Positions 42,376 through 51,431 of a DNA stretch of 64,000 bases are shown here, one piece after another; within the stretch, counting starts at the first letter, position 1; each line of letters opens with the position of its first letter. The notes under the pieces are model-generated. The model saw nothing but the letters and a program-made list of their open reading frames with translations, ran no database searches and had not been told where the DNA came from. The position numbers and the translations under genes were made by a program. Origin of the DNA: Paenibacillus barcinonensis (GTDB taxonomy: Bacteria; Bacillota; Bacilli; Paenibacillales; Paenibacillaceae); NCBI RefSeq assembly GCF_003217495.1, contig NZ_QJSW01000002.1, positions 1 through 64,000 of the forward strand. Direction: 5' to 3'.

Positions 42376-42732
42376 ATGACCCTGTTTACGAAACAGGTGG
42401 TCGCTATTATTGCTGCGATCCCTGAGGGGAGAGTCATGACCTACGGGCAGATTGCAGCACATGCAGGGAGCCCCAGAGCGGCCAGGCAGGTTGTTCGCAT
42501 CCTGCACTCCATGAGCCGCAAGGAACGTCTCCCATGGCACCGTGTAGTCAATGCCAAGGGAGAAATTGCTATAACAGACGATGAATCACGTACGATGCAG
42601 GAGAACGAGCTTATCAGTGAAGGTGTAGCGTTTCAAATGGATGGCTCCATTGACCTCACACGCTTCAGGCATGAGCCTGATCCAGATTGCCTGCTGCATC
42701 ATTTGGCTTCGATCAAGGACGAGCATGAGTGA
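42376..42732 (+). CDS. Alkyltransferase-like (ATL) DNA-binding protein
   Basis: A 118-residue protein from the ATG behind AGGAG (42363-42367); a longer frame upstream has no homology. It matches the MGMT DNA-binding domain: IPEGRVMTYGQIAAHAGSPR (15-34, helix-turn-helix) and LPWHRVVNAKGEIAI. The active-site PCHRV of O6-alkylguanine transferases reads PWHRV, with Trp54 in place of Cys. This is the defining change of ATL proteins, which bind alkylated guanine without repairing it and hand it to nucleotide excision repair. Confidence 0.9.
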   Translation: MTLFTKQVVAIIAAIPEGRVMTYGQIAAHAGSPRAARQVVRILHSMSRKERLPWHRVVNAKGEIAITDDESRTMQENELISEGVAFQMDGSIDLTRFRHEPDPDCLLHHLASIKDEHE

Positions 42733-42778
42733 CCGTATGGATGAATTAATCTTGTGATGCCTCGGTTGCAAAACAATA

Positions 42779-42840
42779 AAAAAGAGAACTCTCCCTGCCC
42801 CATGAATCGGGTCCTACTGGCAGTTGAGAGTTCTCTTTTT
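42779..42840. terminator. Bidirectional hairpin terminator
   Basis: AAAAAGAGAACTCTC (42779-42793) and GAGAGTTCTCTTTTT (42826-42840) are perfect 15-base complements. It lies between the ATL gene and the convergent MFS gene. Confidence 0.85.
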
Positions 42841-42872
42841 CTATTTCGTTTTTGAATTACTTTGAAGTCTGG

Positions 42873-44390
42873 TTAAGCTGTCGCCACATTTTGGGCTTTT
42901 TCCTTCTCGGCGTTTATCGGCTCAGTGGCCGGCTTCGTTTTCTGGATAAAGAAGGCCATAATCAGCGCGACAATCGTCATGCCCGTAGCTACCATGAAGG
43001 CATAATTAACACCATAGATCGTTGCATCTGCTGTAGCAGCCAGCATCGCCGTTTTGTTATTGGGATCAACTGTACCTGTAGCCAGCGTTTCGGCCAGATG
43101 CGACTTCAGCTTACTGCTCATGATCGTTACGAGAATGGCTGTACCGATCGCACCGGCCACGGTACGCAAAGTATTCGACATTGCTGTACCGTGTGCATTA
43201 AGTCGCTGAGGCAGCTGATTCAGACCTGCAGTCTGGATCGGCATCATCAGCAGTGACATCCCGAACATGCGAGCAGTATAGATAAACATCATATATCCAT
43301 ACGTAGTATCAATCGCCAAGCGGCTAAGTCCCCATGTGGTAATGGCAGTAATCGCCAGACCTGCAACGGACAGCCAGCGCGCACCCACTTTATCGAAGAT
43401 CCGACCTGTAATCGGAGACATAATACCCATCAGGATGGCACCAGGCATCATGAGCAAGCCGGAATCAATAGGCGAGAAGTCCCGAATATTTTGCAAGAAA
43501 ATCGGCAGCAGGATCATACCCGCAAACATCGCCATCGTAACCAGCATATTAATAATCGTTGTTAAGGTGTACATGTTGTATTTGAAAATACGGAACTCAA
43601 GCAGCGGATGATCCGTTGTCAGCTGGCGAATAACAAACAAAATCAGGGAAATCGTACCCACGACCAGACAGCTGATCACGACAGCACTGCCCCATCCATC
43701 TGTACCTGCATCACTGAATCCGTAAAGCAAGCTCCCAAAACCAAGTGTAGATAAAATAACGCCTAGCGAGTCCAGCTTCGGTTTGGACTGACGTGTTACA
43801 TTTTTGACAAAAGCAATACCAATCGCTGTTGCAATGACCGAGAATGGCAGAATGATGTAGAACAATAATCTCCAGGAATAGTGCTCAACGATATAACCGG
43901 ATAAGGTAGGTCCGATCGCCGGTGCAAGGATCATAGCAATCCCCATCGTACCCATCGCCTGACCACGCTTTTCGATCGGGAAGATCGTCAGAAATACAAC
44001 CGTCATCAGAGGCATTAGAATCCCGGCACCTGCCGCTTGAATGACACGACCAACCATAAGAATGGAAAAGTTCGGACTAAGTCCACAGACCAGCGTACCT
44101 AGTGTAAACAAGGTCATGGCTGTTATAAAAATCTGTCGTGTTGTAAACTTGGAAATCAGGTAGGCCGTAACCGGAATTAATACCCCGTTCACCAGCATAT
44201 AACCCGTAGTCAGCCACTGGGCTTTGTTCGGCCCGATGCCGAGGTCATCCATAATTTTAGGAAGAGCTACGTTCATCAGGGTCTGGTTCAAAAATGCCAC
44301 AAAGGCACCAATCAATAAGGCCGCTACAATCGGACCTTTCTTGATGTTGTCCATCGCGGAGGACGGAGCTGCAGCAGTTGTCGTACTCAT
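42873..44390 (-). CDS. MFS drug:H+ antiporter, DHA2 (14-helix) type
   Basis: A 505-residue membrane protein with about 14 helices, the EmrB/QacA class. Typical markers are FLNQTLMNVALPKIMDDLG (helix 1), WLTTGYMLVNGVLIPVTAYL (helix 2), GRVIQAAGAGILMPLM (motif A/C region) and the helix 5 stretch GTMGIAMILAPAIGPTLSGY. It exports toxic compounds using the proton gradient. Its start overlaps the MarR stop by four bases, so the repressor and pump form one autoregulated operon. The substrate is not predictable. Confidence 0.93.
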   Translation of the reverse strand: MSTTTAAAPSSAMDNIKKGPIVAALLIGAFVAFLNQTLMNVALPKIMDDLGIGPNKAQWLTTGYMLVNGVLIPVTAYLISKFTTRQIFITAMTLFTLGTLVCGLSPNFSILMVGRVIQAAGAGILMPLMTVVFLTIFPIEKRGQAMGTMGIAMILAPAIGPTLSGYIVEHYSWRLLFYIILPFSVIATAIGIAFVKNVTRQSKPKLDSLGVILSTLGFGSLLYGFSDAGTDGWGSAVVISCLVVGTISLILFVIRQLTTDHPLLEFRIFKYNMYTLTTIINMLVTMAMFAGMILLPIFLQNIRDFSPIDSGLLMMPGAILMGIMSPITGRIFDKVGARWLSVAGLAITAITTWGLSRLAIDTTYGYMMFIYTARMFGMSLLMMPIQTAGLNQLPQRLNAHGTAMSNTLRTVAGAIGTAILVTIMSSKLKSHLAETLATGTVDPNNKTAMLAATADATIYGVNYAFMVATGMTIVALIMAFFIQKTKPATEPINAEKEKAQNVATA

Positions 44391-44833
44391 AAGTTGTTCA
44401 TCTCTCTTCCTTGTAACTTTTCAATCATCAGACTATGAATGTGAAGCAGGTGCTCAAGATCTTCCTTCGGAATCTCCAGTATCGGTGATACTCGTTCCAT
44501 CCAAAGCTGGTGTGTTTCCTGCTGCGCCTTTTCCCCTTTGGCTGTAATCTGTAGCATAACAGAACGGCGGTCTGCATCAGAACGTGTTCGCTCGATGTAA
44601 TCCCCCTTCACGAGACGCTCTACCACAGCGCTCATTGAGCTGCTGCCCATATGGGACAATTCAGCAAGATCATTAATGCCAATGGAAGGCCGCTCTTTCA
44701 GAATGGATAACACCATAAACTGGATCGAAGTCAGCTCGATCTCCTTGTTTTCATTCCAGAATGCCCGGAAGAGCATCTGATTCACTTGTCGAAATGAATT
44801 GATAATGTAAAATACTTCGTACGTGTCCGTCAT
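44387..44833 (-). CDS. MarR-family repressor of the MFS pump
   Basis: A 148-residue winged-helix regulator. The DNA-binding part is RPSIGINDLAELSHMGSSSM to the wing RTRSDADRRSVMLQITAKGE. It is the first gene of an operon with the DHA2 transporter. A perfect 8-base palindromic operator lies 29 bases before its start and downstream of its own promoter, a textbook arrangement for autorepression. The ligand is unknown, probably a pump substrate. Confidence 0.92.
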   Translation of the reverse strand: MTDTYEVFYIINSFRQVNQMLFRAFWNENKEIELTSIQFMVLSILKERPSIGINDLAELSHMGSSSMSAVVERLVKGDYIERTRSDADRRSVMLQITAKGEKAQQETHQLWMERVSPILEIPKEDLEHLLHIHSLMIEKLQGREMNNL

Positions 44834-44861
44834 TGTTTCACCCTTTTACTTATGGAATATA

Positions 44862-44881
44862 ATATTTCGTACACGAAATAT
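44862..44881. promoter_or_regulatory. Palindromic MarR operator
   Basis: ATATTTCG-TACA-CGAAATAT (8-base arms, perfect) is placed about 11-30 bases downstream of the expected transcription start. It is probably bound by the adjacent MarR protein. Confidence 0.7.
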
Positions 44882-44898
44882 CAGGGGAACAATTACTT

Positions 44899-44926
44899 AT
44901 TATAACAAAAATATTTACATAGTCAA
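44899..44926 (-). promoter_or_regulatory. Sigma-A promoter of the marR-MFS operon
   Basis: TTGACT (44921-44926), 16 bases and TATAAT (44899-44904) on the minus strand. The rest of the 337-base gap from 44834 to 45170 is AT-rich and holds only the operator, this promoter and a terminator. Confidence 0.7.
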
Positions 44927-45100
44927 CTCTTTACATATTAAATTACAATAAAATTATATCAACGCATACTATACTTAATATAAAGCAAATTCTGTCCTGT
45001 CTAATCCATTATCCACGTATCTTCTTCATGAGCTCATTTGATGATCGCCGGCCCAGATTATTTAGTTGTAGCCTGTCCCCAAACGATAAGATTATTCAAA

Positions 45101-45139
45101 CGAAAAACCTTTATCCCACTATACAGTGGAACAAAGGTT
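45101..45139 (-). terminator. Hairpin terminator of the CoA-disulfide reductase gene
   Basis: AACCTTTATCCCACT (45106-45120) and CAGTGGAACAAAGGTT (45124-45139) pair with minor mismatches. On the minus strand TTTTTCG follows. Confidence 0.7.
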
Positions 45140-45170
45140 GTTTGAAAAATCGAGATGAATGTTGTTCTAT

Positions 45171-47699
45171 TTAGATAAACAAATTATGATTCGCCTGATC
45201 TGCTTGGCCGAGGTAATAGCCCACTCCGCCAATGACAGCTTCATTAATCAATTCCTCATGCTGTATGCCCATCAGATCCATCGACATCTGGCAAGCCACG
45301 ATCTCTACCCCTTGCGCGATAGCCGATTGCATCAGCTGCTCCAGCGAAGCTACATTATTTTTTTTCATCAGTCCACGTATCATCTTTGGTCCTGCACCAA
45401 ACATATTCATCTTGGAAAGTCCAAGTTTCAGGCTGTTTTTGGGCAGCATCATATCAAACATACGAGCCATGCCGGTTTTCACTGGTGATTGCTGCATCTC
45501 TTGCTTACGGATGATATTTAAACCCCAGAAGGTGAAAAACATCGTTACTTTACGACCGCTCGCCGCTGCCCCGTTAGCAATAATGAATGATGCAATTGCT
45601 TTATCCAGATCACCGCTGAACACAACCATTGTGCTAGCTTTGTCAAATGGCTGCGACTCACTTCTGGCAGGTGCTGTGTTTTTGGACAAAACAGCCTCAA
45701 TTACACCGCCCTTCTCACGCTCAAGCCGCAGCACATCCGAACCGGACATACTTGCCCAAGCCTTGACATCCTCATAAAATCCCGGATCAGAAGCTTTAAC
45801 CCGCAGCGTTTGTCCATCTTCGAGCTGATCCATCTTCTGTTTAACCTCGATGAGAGGACCAGGGCAGCTCAAACCGCACACATTCAGCTCATTATCAATT
45901 TGAATTTCCTTGGAGGTTTCAGCCAGCTTTTCATTTGGGGTATTGTTTACGTCCACAGATATGCTCCTGTGATCCTCCTGTGATTCTGCATTTGATAAGC
46001 CACCACTGTTACTATTACCTTTGTTGTTTACTCCTGACAGGGATGCAGGCTGGAATTGAGCCTGACGATAGGTTTTGTAACCTCCGCTCAAATTCTTCAC
46101 CCGATAACCATGCTGACGCAAAATTTGCGCAGCTGTATACCCCCGCAGCCCTACCTGGCAATAAACCCAAATTTCCTTGGAAGCATCCAGTTCAGCAAGC
46201 CGATGACGAAGCTCGTCTACGGGAATAGACAGCGAACCTGGTATGTTCCCGTTACGGTGCTCCAGATCACTGCGTACATCCAGCAATACAGACTGGGCAA
46301 CATCCCGTTCCGCAAGCTGATCATATGTGAATGAATTCACTCGTCCATCAATGATGTTTTCGGCAGCGTATCCGATCATATTCACCGGGTCTTTCGCCGA
46401 AGAGTACGGCGGTGCATAGCTTAACTCCAGTTCCGTCAGATCACGTACATTTCCCCCGTAATGAATCGCCACCGCAATATCATCAATCCGCTTATCCACG
46501 CCTTCGTAACCTACCGCTTGAGCACCCAAAATCTTGCCCTCTGGTGTGAATAACAGTTTCAACGCAACTGCACTGGAGCCTGGATAGTAGGACGCATGAG
46601 AAGCCGGGTGAACCGTTACGGTGCGATAGTCTTTGTTCAAGCGCTTCAGCGTTTTTTCGTTGGTGCCCGTAGTGGCTCCAGTCAATCCGAAAACTTTGAT
46701 AATTGACGTTCCTTGAGTCCCTTTATACGTCGTTGGAAGTCCGGCAATCTGGTCCGCTACAATTCTTCCTTGTTTGTTTGCAGGACCCGCAAGTGGTATC
46801 GCTGTTTGTGTCCCGTGAATGTAATCCTTCACTTCGATGGCATCACCTACCGCATAGATATGCGGAACACTGCTCTCCATCTTGTCATTGACTACAATGT
46901 GTCCGCGTGCACCAAGCGCTACTCCGCTATTTTGCAGGAAAGAGGTATCCGGTGTAACACCAATAGCCAGAATGACCATGTCAGCGGATAACACCAGACC
47001 CTCTGACAGTTCTACGCCAATGCCTTGATCCAGGGCACGGAAGCCCTGCACACGCTGTGAAAACAACAGATGTACACCATGCTGCTCCATCTCTTGAGCA
47101 AGTGAAGCTGCCAGTTCAGCATCAAATGGTGTTAACAGCTGATCATTACCTTCAACCAAAGTGACATCAAGTCCGGCTTCCTTCAAATTCTCAGCCATCT
47201 CTACCCCGATAAAGCCACCACCGATGACAATGGCACTTTGATTGTTACGTGAACTTACCTGTTCCTTAATTCTGTCGATATCAGGAATGTTCCGCACCGT
47301 ATAGATTAACGGATTATCTTTTCCTGGCAGGTTAGGCACAATCGGACGAGCACCGGGAGACAGAATCAACTTATCATAGCTTTCCTCATATACACCACGT
47401 TCCACGCTCCGTACTTGTACAGTGCGCTTGCTGGAATCAACCGCAATGACCTCGCTTTCTGTACGGACATCAATATTAAAGCGATCCTGCATACCTTTAG
47501 GCGTCTGTACAAGCAATCTTGCACGCTCTTCAATTGTGCCACCAATGTAATAAGGCAGGCCGCAGTTCGCAAATGAAATATAAGGACCTTTCTCAAACAT
47601 AATAATCTCGGCTTGTTCATCCAGACGACGGAGACGTGCAGCGGCAGAAGCTCCCCCTGCAACACCGCCTACGATTAACACTTTTTTACGTTCACTCAT
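45171..47699 (-). CDS. CoA-disulfide reductase/rhodanese/TusA/DsrE four-domain fusion
   Basis: An 842-residue sulfur-handling protein from the ATG at 47699, which overlaps the ArsR stop. The FAD/NAD(P)H disulfide reductase part (1-445) has GGVAGGASAAARLRRLDEQA and the single active Cys46 in SFANCGLPYY, as in CoA-disulfide and persulfide reductases. A rhodanese domain (about 455-545) has active-site CQVGLR. A Ser/Asn linker leads to a TusA domain with CGLSCPGPLIEVKQ, and then a DsrE-like domain (VVFSGDLDKAIASFIIANGA) to the end. It probably reduces CoA- or thiol-persulfides and passes sulfane sulfur along its own domains. It is controlled by the ArsR gene before it. Confidence 0.93.
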   Translation of the reverse strand: MSERKKVLIVGGVAGGASAAARLRRLDEQAEIIMFEKGPYISFANCGLPYYIGGTIEERARLLVQTPKGMQDRFNIDVRTESEVIAVDSSKRTVQVRSVERGVYEESYDKLILSPGARPIVPNLPGKDNPLIYTVRNIPDIDRIKEQVSSRNNQSAIVIGGGFIGVEMAENLKEAGLDVTLVEGNDQLLTPFDAELAASLAQEMEQHGVHLLFSQRVQGFRALDQGIGVELSEGLVLSADMVILAIGVTPDTSFLQNSGVALGARGHIVVNDKMESSVPHIYAVGDAIEVKDYIHGTQTAIPLAGPANKQGRIVADQIAGLPTTYKGTQGTSIIKVFGLTGATTGTNEKTLKRLNKDYRTVTVHPASHASYYPGSSAVALKLLFTPEGKILGAQAVGYEGVDKRIDDIAVAIHYGGNVRDLTELELSYAPPYSSAKDPVNMIGYAAENIIDGRVNSFTYDQLAERDVAQSVLLDVRSDLEHRNGNIPGSLSIPVDELRHRLAELDASKEIWVYCQVGLRGYTAAQILRQHGYRVKNLSGGYKTYRQAQFQPASLSGVNNKGNSNSGGLSNAESQEDHRSISVDVNNTPNEKLAETSKEIQIDNELNVCGLSCPGPLIEVKQKMDQLEDGQTLRVKASDPGFYEDVKAWASMSGSDVLRLEREKGGVIEAVLSKNTAPARSESQPFDKASTMVVFSGDLDKAIASFIIANGAAASGRKVTMFFTFWGLNIIRKQEMQQSPVKTGMARMFDMMLPKNSLKLGLSKMNMFGAGPKMIRGLMKKNNVASLEQLMQSAIAQGVEIVACQMSMDLMGIQHEELINEAVIGGVGYYLGQADQANHNLFI

Positions 47700-48009
47700 C
47701 TTCACATTCATCCTTTGCAAATAAAATTTGGATCAGCTGCTCCACACGAGGATCAGCAAGTACATAATTAACCTCAAGACCATTGCGCTCGGTTGCTACA
47801 ATGCCTGCACTTCGAAGCTTTTGCAGATGCTGAGACACGGTAGATTGCGGAAGGTCCAGACATTCCTGCATATATGAAACATTACATTTCTTCTTGCGCA
47901 TCAACCCTCGTACAATGCATAAACGTACCGGGTGAGACAACGCCTTGAGAAATTCAGCGGGTTCATCAAACTGCTTTAATTGATTCCGATCAAAAGCAGG
48001 GAAATCCAA
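47692..48009 (-). CDS. ArsR-family repressor, candidate persulfide or thiol sensor
   Basis: A 105-residue winged-helix repressor; the TTG at 48009 has the right distance to GAGGAGG, while a TTG two codons earlier abuts it. The DNA-binding helix is DLPQSTVSQHLQKLRSAGIV. Four Cys occur at 31, 42, 50 and 102. One lies in helix 2 (RLCIVRG) and one lies near the C-terminus, roughly where persulfide-sensing BigR/SqrR repressors carry their pair. It overlaps the sulfur-fusion gene by eight bases and has a perfect palindrome over its own promoter. Sensing of sulfide or persulfide is inferred. Confidence 0.9.
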   Translation of the reverse strand: MDFPAFDRNQLKQFDEPAEFLKALSHPVRLCIVRGLMRKKKCNVSYMQECLDLPQSTVSQHLQKLRSAGIVATERNGLEVNYVLADPRVEQLIQILFAKDECEDE

Positions 48010-48030
48010 CAGCAACTCCTCCTCAATCGT

Positions 48031-48068
48031 TATATCGTAATATTACGATATATTGATACGGTTGTCAA
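48031..48068 (-). promoter_or_regulatory. ArsR promoter with perfect 22-bp operator
   Basis: TTGACA (48063-48068), 17 bases, and TAATAT (48040-48045) on the minus strand. The -10 sits in the centre of the perfect palindrome TATATCGTAATATTACGATATA (48031-48052, each arm 11 bases). This means direct occlusion of polymerase by the repressor. Confidence 0.82.
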
Positions 48069-48190
48069 CATTCATCTCTTTCTTGCGACACAATCAAAAA
48101 CAGACTCCTGCTCAAAAGCCAGAAGTCTGTTCAAACGCATCCTTTATGGATTCGCTCAGTCATCAAGAACGAGCGAATCTTCTTCATAGC

Positions 48191-48270
48191 ATCGCACTGT
48201 GCATCACTGTGCATCACTGTGCATCACTGTGCATCACTGTGCATCACTGTGCATCACTGTGTATCAGTGT
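48191..48270. repeat. 10-bp tandem repeat, unit GCATCACTGT
   Basis: Six perfect head-to-tail copies of GCATCACTGT (48201-48260) are flanked by one imperfect copy on the left (ATCGCACTGT) and one on the right (GTATCAGTGT). The period of 10 equals about one helical turn. It lies between the 3' end of the MarR gene (48292) and the arsR promoter, about 125 bases upstream of the -35. It encodes nothing plausible and has no T-run. Confidence 0.92.
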
Positions 48271-48291
48271 CTATCTTAATTATACATCGTT

Positions 48292-48729
48292 TTAAACCGA
48301 GCTAGTTACCTGCGCATGAGCTTTCGGTGTTGTCATTTTTCCAAGCAAATATACTAACAATTGTTGATTGTGCATCGAAATGTTGCTCAGCACAGAATTC
48401 ATAAACTCGTTACGGATTGTAATTCCTCGTTTTGTTTCCATGCGTCCCTTTTCCGAGAGAGACACCCAAACAATTCGTCTGTCCTGATCATCCCGATCCC
48501 TGCGGATAAGGCCGTTCTTCTCCATACGATCAAGCAGCATCGTTACTGCAGCAGGGGTAGTCGCCAGAAACGGAATCAGATCAGACGGCTTCATCTTCTC
48601 ATGATCCTCCAGCACTTCCAATACAGCGAGCTGTGCCTCCGTGAGAGAAGGCGCAAGTTCCTGATCCATATGCAATTTATAATCCTTCGTTAATCTTGAC
48701 CAGCACTTGGCAAAATCAGAATAATACAT
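48292..48729 (-). CDS. MarR-family transcriptional regulator
   Basis: A 145-residue winged-helix protein with MKPSDLIPFLATTPAAVTML as the helix-turn-helix and DRDDQDRRIVWVSLSEKGR as the wing. The start ATG follows AGGAGGAGTGATGTTCA. It is transcribed alone, followed by the 10-bp tandem repeat. Neither a target nor a ligand is suggested by the neighbours; it is unlike the other MarR protein at 44387 in sequence. Confidence 0.9.
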   Translation of the reverse strand: MYYSDFAKCWSRLTKDYKLHMDQELAPSLTEAQLAVLEVLEDHEKMKPSDLIPFLATTPAAVTMLLDRMEKNGLIRRDRDDQDRRIVWVSLSEKGRMETKRGITIRNEFMNSVLSNISMHNQQLLVYLLGKMTTPKAHAQVTSSV

Positions 48730-48896
48730 TGAACATCACTCCTCCTGGCAACGATTTATCTGTTCATTAGCTTAAGTTTTCGCGCTTTGAAGCCGCATTC
48801 CTGCTGCATTTTTTTAATTTCCCAGCGATCGACCACAATCGACGAAGGTTGTTAAACTTCGCTTGAAGGCGCGCTGCACAACCGCCCTGGAACAAC

Positions 48897-48946
48897 AAAA
48901 AAAGACTCTTCGCCCGACAGAATAAGCCATGTCTGCGGAGAGTCTT
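48897..48946 (-). terminator. Hairpin terminator of parC
   Basis: On the minus strand, AAAGACTCTCCGC and GCGAAGAGTCTTT pair across a loop with a second small stem and are followed by TTTTGTTG. It lies ten bases after the parC stop. Confidence 0.78.
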
Positions 48947-48956
48947 TCTGTAATTT

Positions 48957-51419
48957 TTACACTGTAGCTTCAGGTTGATTATCATTGAAGTCCGGGATCA
49001 GCTCGGTAATTTCATCCTGCTTATCCACAGATACGAGCAATTTGCCTATATGTTTCCGCTCAGTAAGTGGTACATTCTCCGAGGAAATGGAATGAGCATG
49101 CCCTTCTCTGGTCATCACCATCAACTGACGCTGCTCTCTGCAATAAAATGCCCCTGCTAAGCGGCTTCCATTCGGCTTGACTCGTTTGCCTTCCTTGAAT
49201 TCAAACGTAGCCAGACCTTTGCCTCCACGGCTTTGCAAGGCATAATCAAGCAGCAAGGAACGTTTACCATAGCCAATATCGGACAATACGGCAATTTCTC
49301 CCTCTTCCCCTTCTACCCACAAAGCGGCTACTACCTCATCCGTATCTTTAAGCTGTATACCGCGAACACCGCCAGAGACACGTCCCATCGGATTGACCTC
49401 GTCCTCACGGAAACGAATGGCCATCGCTTCTTTGGTGATCAGCATAATGTCTTTACCACCTGTACTCAAATGTACAGAGAGAACTTCATCATCCTTGCCC
49501 ACCTTACATGCAGCAACTGCACCGGAACGTTTCGTCACGTACTCCTTGAGCTCGGTTCGCTTCACCTGCCCCTTGCGTGTCACAAATACAAGGCTGTGCT
49601 CCGGCTCCTCAAAGGATTTGACAGCCAGAACACTGGCAATCCGATCATCCTTCGCCAGCGGAATCACGTTAACAATAGCTGTGCCTGGATCTTTCCATTT
49701 GAATTCCGGCACCTGATGGACCGGCAGGAGGAAATATTGCCCTTTTTGCGTAAAGACAAGCAGGTTCTCCAGTGTGTTCACATCCAGCACTTGCGAGATG
49801 TAATCCCCTTCCTTCACACCACTGGCACTGCGTTCACCGCCGGACCGCGTGAAGGACTGCATGCTCGAACGTTTCACATACCCTTCTTTGGACAACGTCA
49901 CCAATACATCCTCTGCATTGACAAGAACTTCAAGATTCACCTTGAGCTCCTCTACCTCGCCCTGAATCGCAGAGCGGCGATCAATTCCGTACTTCTCCCG
50001 AATCTCCAGCAATTCCTTGCGAATGACTCCGATCAGTTTGCGATCACTCTCCAGAATTGAACGCAGCTGTGAAATCTTCTTCATAAGCTCATTCAATTCT
50101 TTTTGCAGCGCATTGATCTCCAGATTCGTCAAACGATACAACTGCAAGGTGAGAATGGAATCAGCCTGACGCTCCGTGAAGCCAAACATCCAGGTCAGAT
50201 TGTTCTGGGCGTCCTGACGGTTCTTGGACGCTTTGATGGCCGCGATCACTTCGTCCAGAATGTTAAGGGCCTTCACAAGCCCTTCAAGCACATGCGCACG
50301 ATCCTCTGCCTTTTCCAGCTCATACCTTGTTCGGAAGGTCACAACTTCGCGCTGGTGCGCGATGTACGCCTCCAGAATGGCCTTCAGCCCAAGCTGCTGC
50401 GGTGCTTTGTTTACAATAGCAACCATATTGAAGTTATACGTGACCTGCAGATCGGTTTTCTTGAGCAAATAAGCCAGAATACCTTGGGCATCCGCATCTT
50501 TTTTCAGTTCCACCACGATTCGCAGACCTTCACGGCCGCTCTCGTCACGGACCTCTGCAATGCCCTCCACCTTTTTCTCCAGACGGATGTTTTCCATCGT
50601 GGTCACCAGACGTGATTTCACAACCTGATAAGGAATCTCGGTAATCACAATCTGCTGCTTGCCGCCACGCATATTTTCAATGTCGGTTTTGGAACGTATG
50701 TAGATTCGTCCCTTACCTGTCCGATAGGCATCCAGAATACCATCGCCGCCCATGATTAATCCACCGGTCGGAAAATCGGGACCTTTCATAAACATCATGA
50801 TCTCGTCCAGCTCAATAGACGGCTTCTCCATAACAGCGATGCAAGCATCAATCGTTTCCCGCAGATTATGCGGCGGAATCTCTGTTGCAAAGCCGGAGGA
50901 TATGCCACTTACGCCATTCACCAATAGATTCGGATAACGTGAAGGCAGCACAACGGGTTCTTTCGCTGTATTATCGAAGTTATCCTTAAACAGCACCGTC
51001 CGCTTCTCAATATCACGCAGCATCTCCATCGCGATTGACGACAGACGGGCCTCCGTATACCGCATTGCCGCAGCCGGATCATCATCCTGCGACCCCCAGT
51101 TACCGTGTCCGTCCACCAGCATATGACCCATTTTCCACGGTTGGGCCATCCGCACCATACCCTCATAGATGGAGGAATCACCGTGAGGGTGATAATTACC
51201 CATAACATCCCCAACGGTTTTGGCAGACTTCCGGTATGGCTTCTCCGGTGTATTGCCCGAATCGTACATGGCGTACAAAATACGGCGCTGCACCGGCTTT
51301 AATCCGTCCCGTACATCGGGAATTGCCCGATCCTGAATAATATATTTAGAGTAGCGACCGAAACGGTCACCAACGACCTCTTCCAGAAAGGCCGGCATAA
51401 ATTGTTCTGATAGACTCAT
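48957..51419 (-). CDS. parC: DNA topoisomerase IV subunit A
   Basis: An 820-residue protein from the ATG at 51419, behind AGAAGGTGCTTGGA. The N-terminal breakage-reunion domain begins [20 protein letters not shown]. The catalytic Tyr lies in [11 protein letters not shown]. The quinolone-resistance region reads [20 protein letters not shown], with the susceptible Ser and Glu. The C-terminal beta-pinwheel has repeats such as [14 protein letters not shown] and [15 protein letters not shown]. Together with ParE it decatenates replicated chromosomes. It is 12 bases after parE. The short pinwheel and operon with parE favour ParC over GyrA. Confidence 0.96.
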   Translation of the reverse strand: MSLSEQFMPAFLEEVVGDRFGRYSKYIIQDRAIPDVRDGLKPVQRRILYAMYDSGNTPEKPYRKSAKTVGDVMGNYHPHGDSSIYEGMVRMAQPWKMGHMLVDGHGNWGSQDDDPAAAMRYTEARLSSIAMEMLRDIEKRTVLFKDNFDNTAKEPVVLPSRYPNLLVNGVSGISSGFATEIPPHNLRETIDACIAVMEKPSIELDEIMMFMKGPDFPTGGLIMGGDGILDAYRTGKGRIYIRSKTDIENMRGGKQQIVITEIPYQVVKSRLVTTMENIRLEKKVEGIAEVRDESGREGLRIVVELKKDADAQGILAYLLKKTDLQVTYNFNMVAIVNKAPQQLGLKAILEAYIAHQREVVTFRTRYELEKAEDRAHVLEGLVKALNILDEVIAAIKASKNRQDAQNNLTWMFGFTERQADSILTLQLYRLTNLEINALQKELNELMKKISQLRSILESDRKLIGVIRKELLEIREKYGIDRRSAIQGEVEELKVNLEVLVNAEDVLVTLSKEGYVKRSSMQSFTRSGGERSASGVKEGDYISQVLDVNTLENLLVFTQKGQYFLLPVHQVPEFKWKDPGTAIVNVIPLAKDDRIASVLAVKSFEEPEHSLVFVTRKGQVKRTELKEYVTKRSGAVAACKVGKDDEVLSVHLSTGGKDIMLITKEAMAIRFREDEVNPMGRVSGGVRGIQLKDTDEVVAALWVEGEEGEIAVLSDIGYGKRSLLLDYALQSRGGKGLATFEFKEGKRVKPNGSRLAGAFYCREQRQLMVMTREGHAHSISSENVPLTERKHIGKLLVSVDKQDEITELIPDFNDNQPEATV

Positions 51420-51431
51420 TCCAAGCACCTT

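Noticed and set aside
48191-48270. CRISPR-like array
   Set aside because: The repeats are 10 bp and directly adjacent with no spacers, and no cas genes are present. It is a simple tandem repeat.
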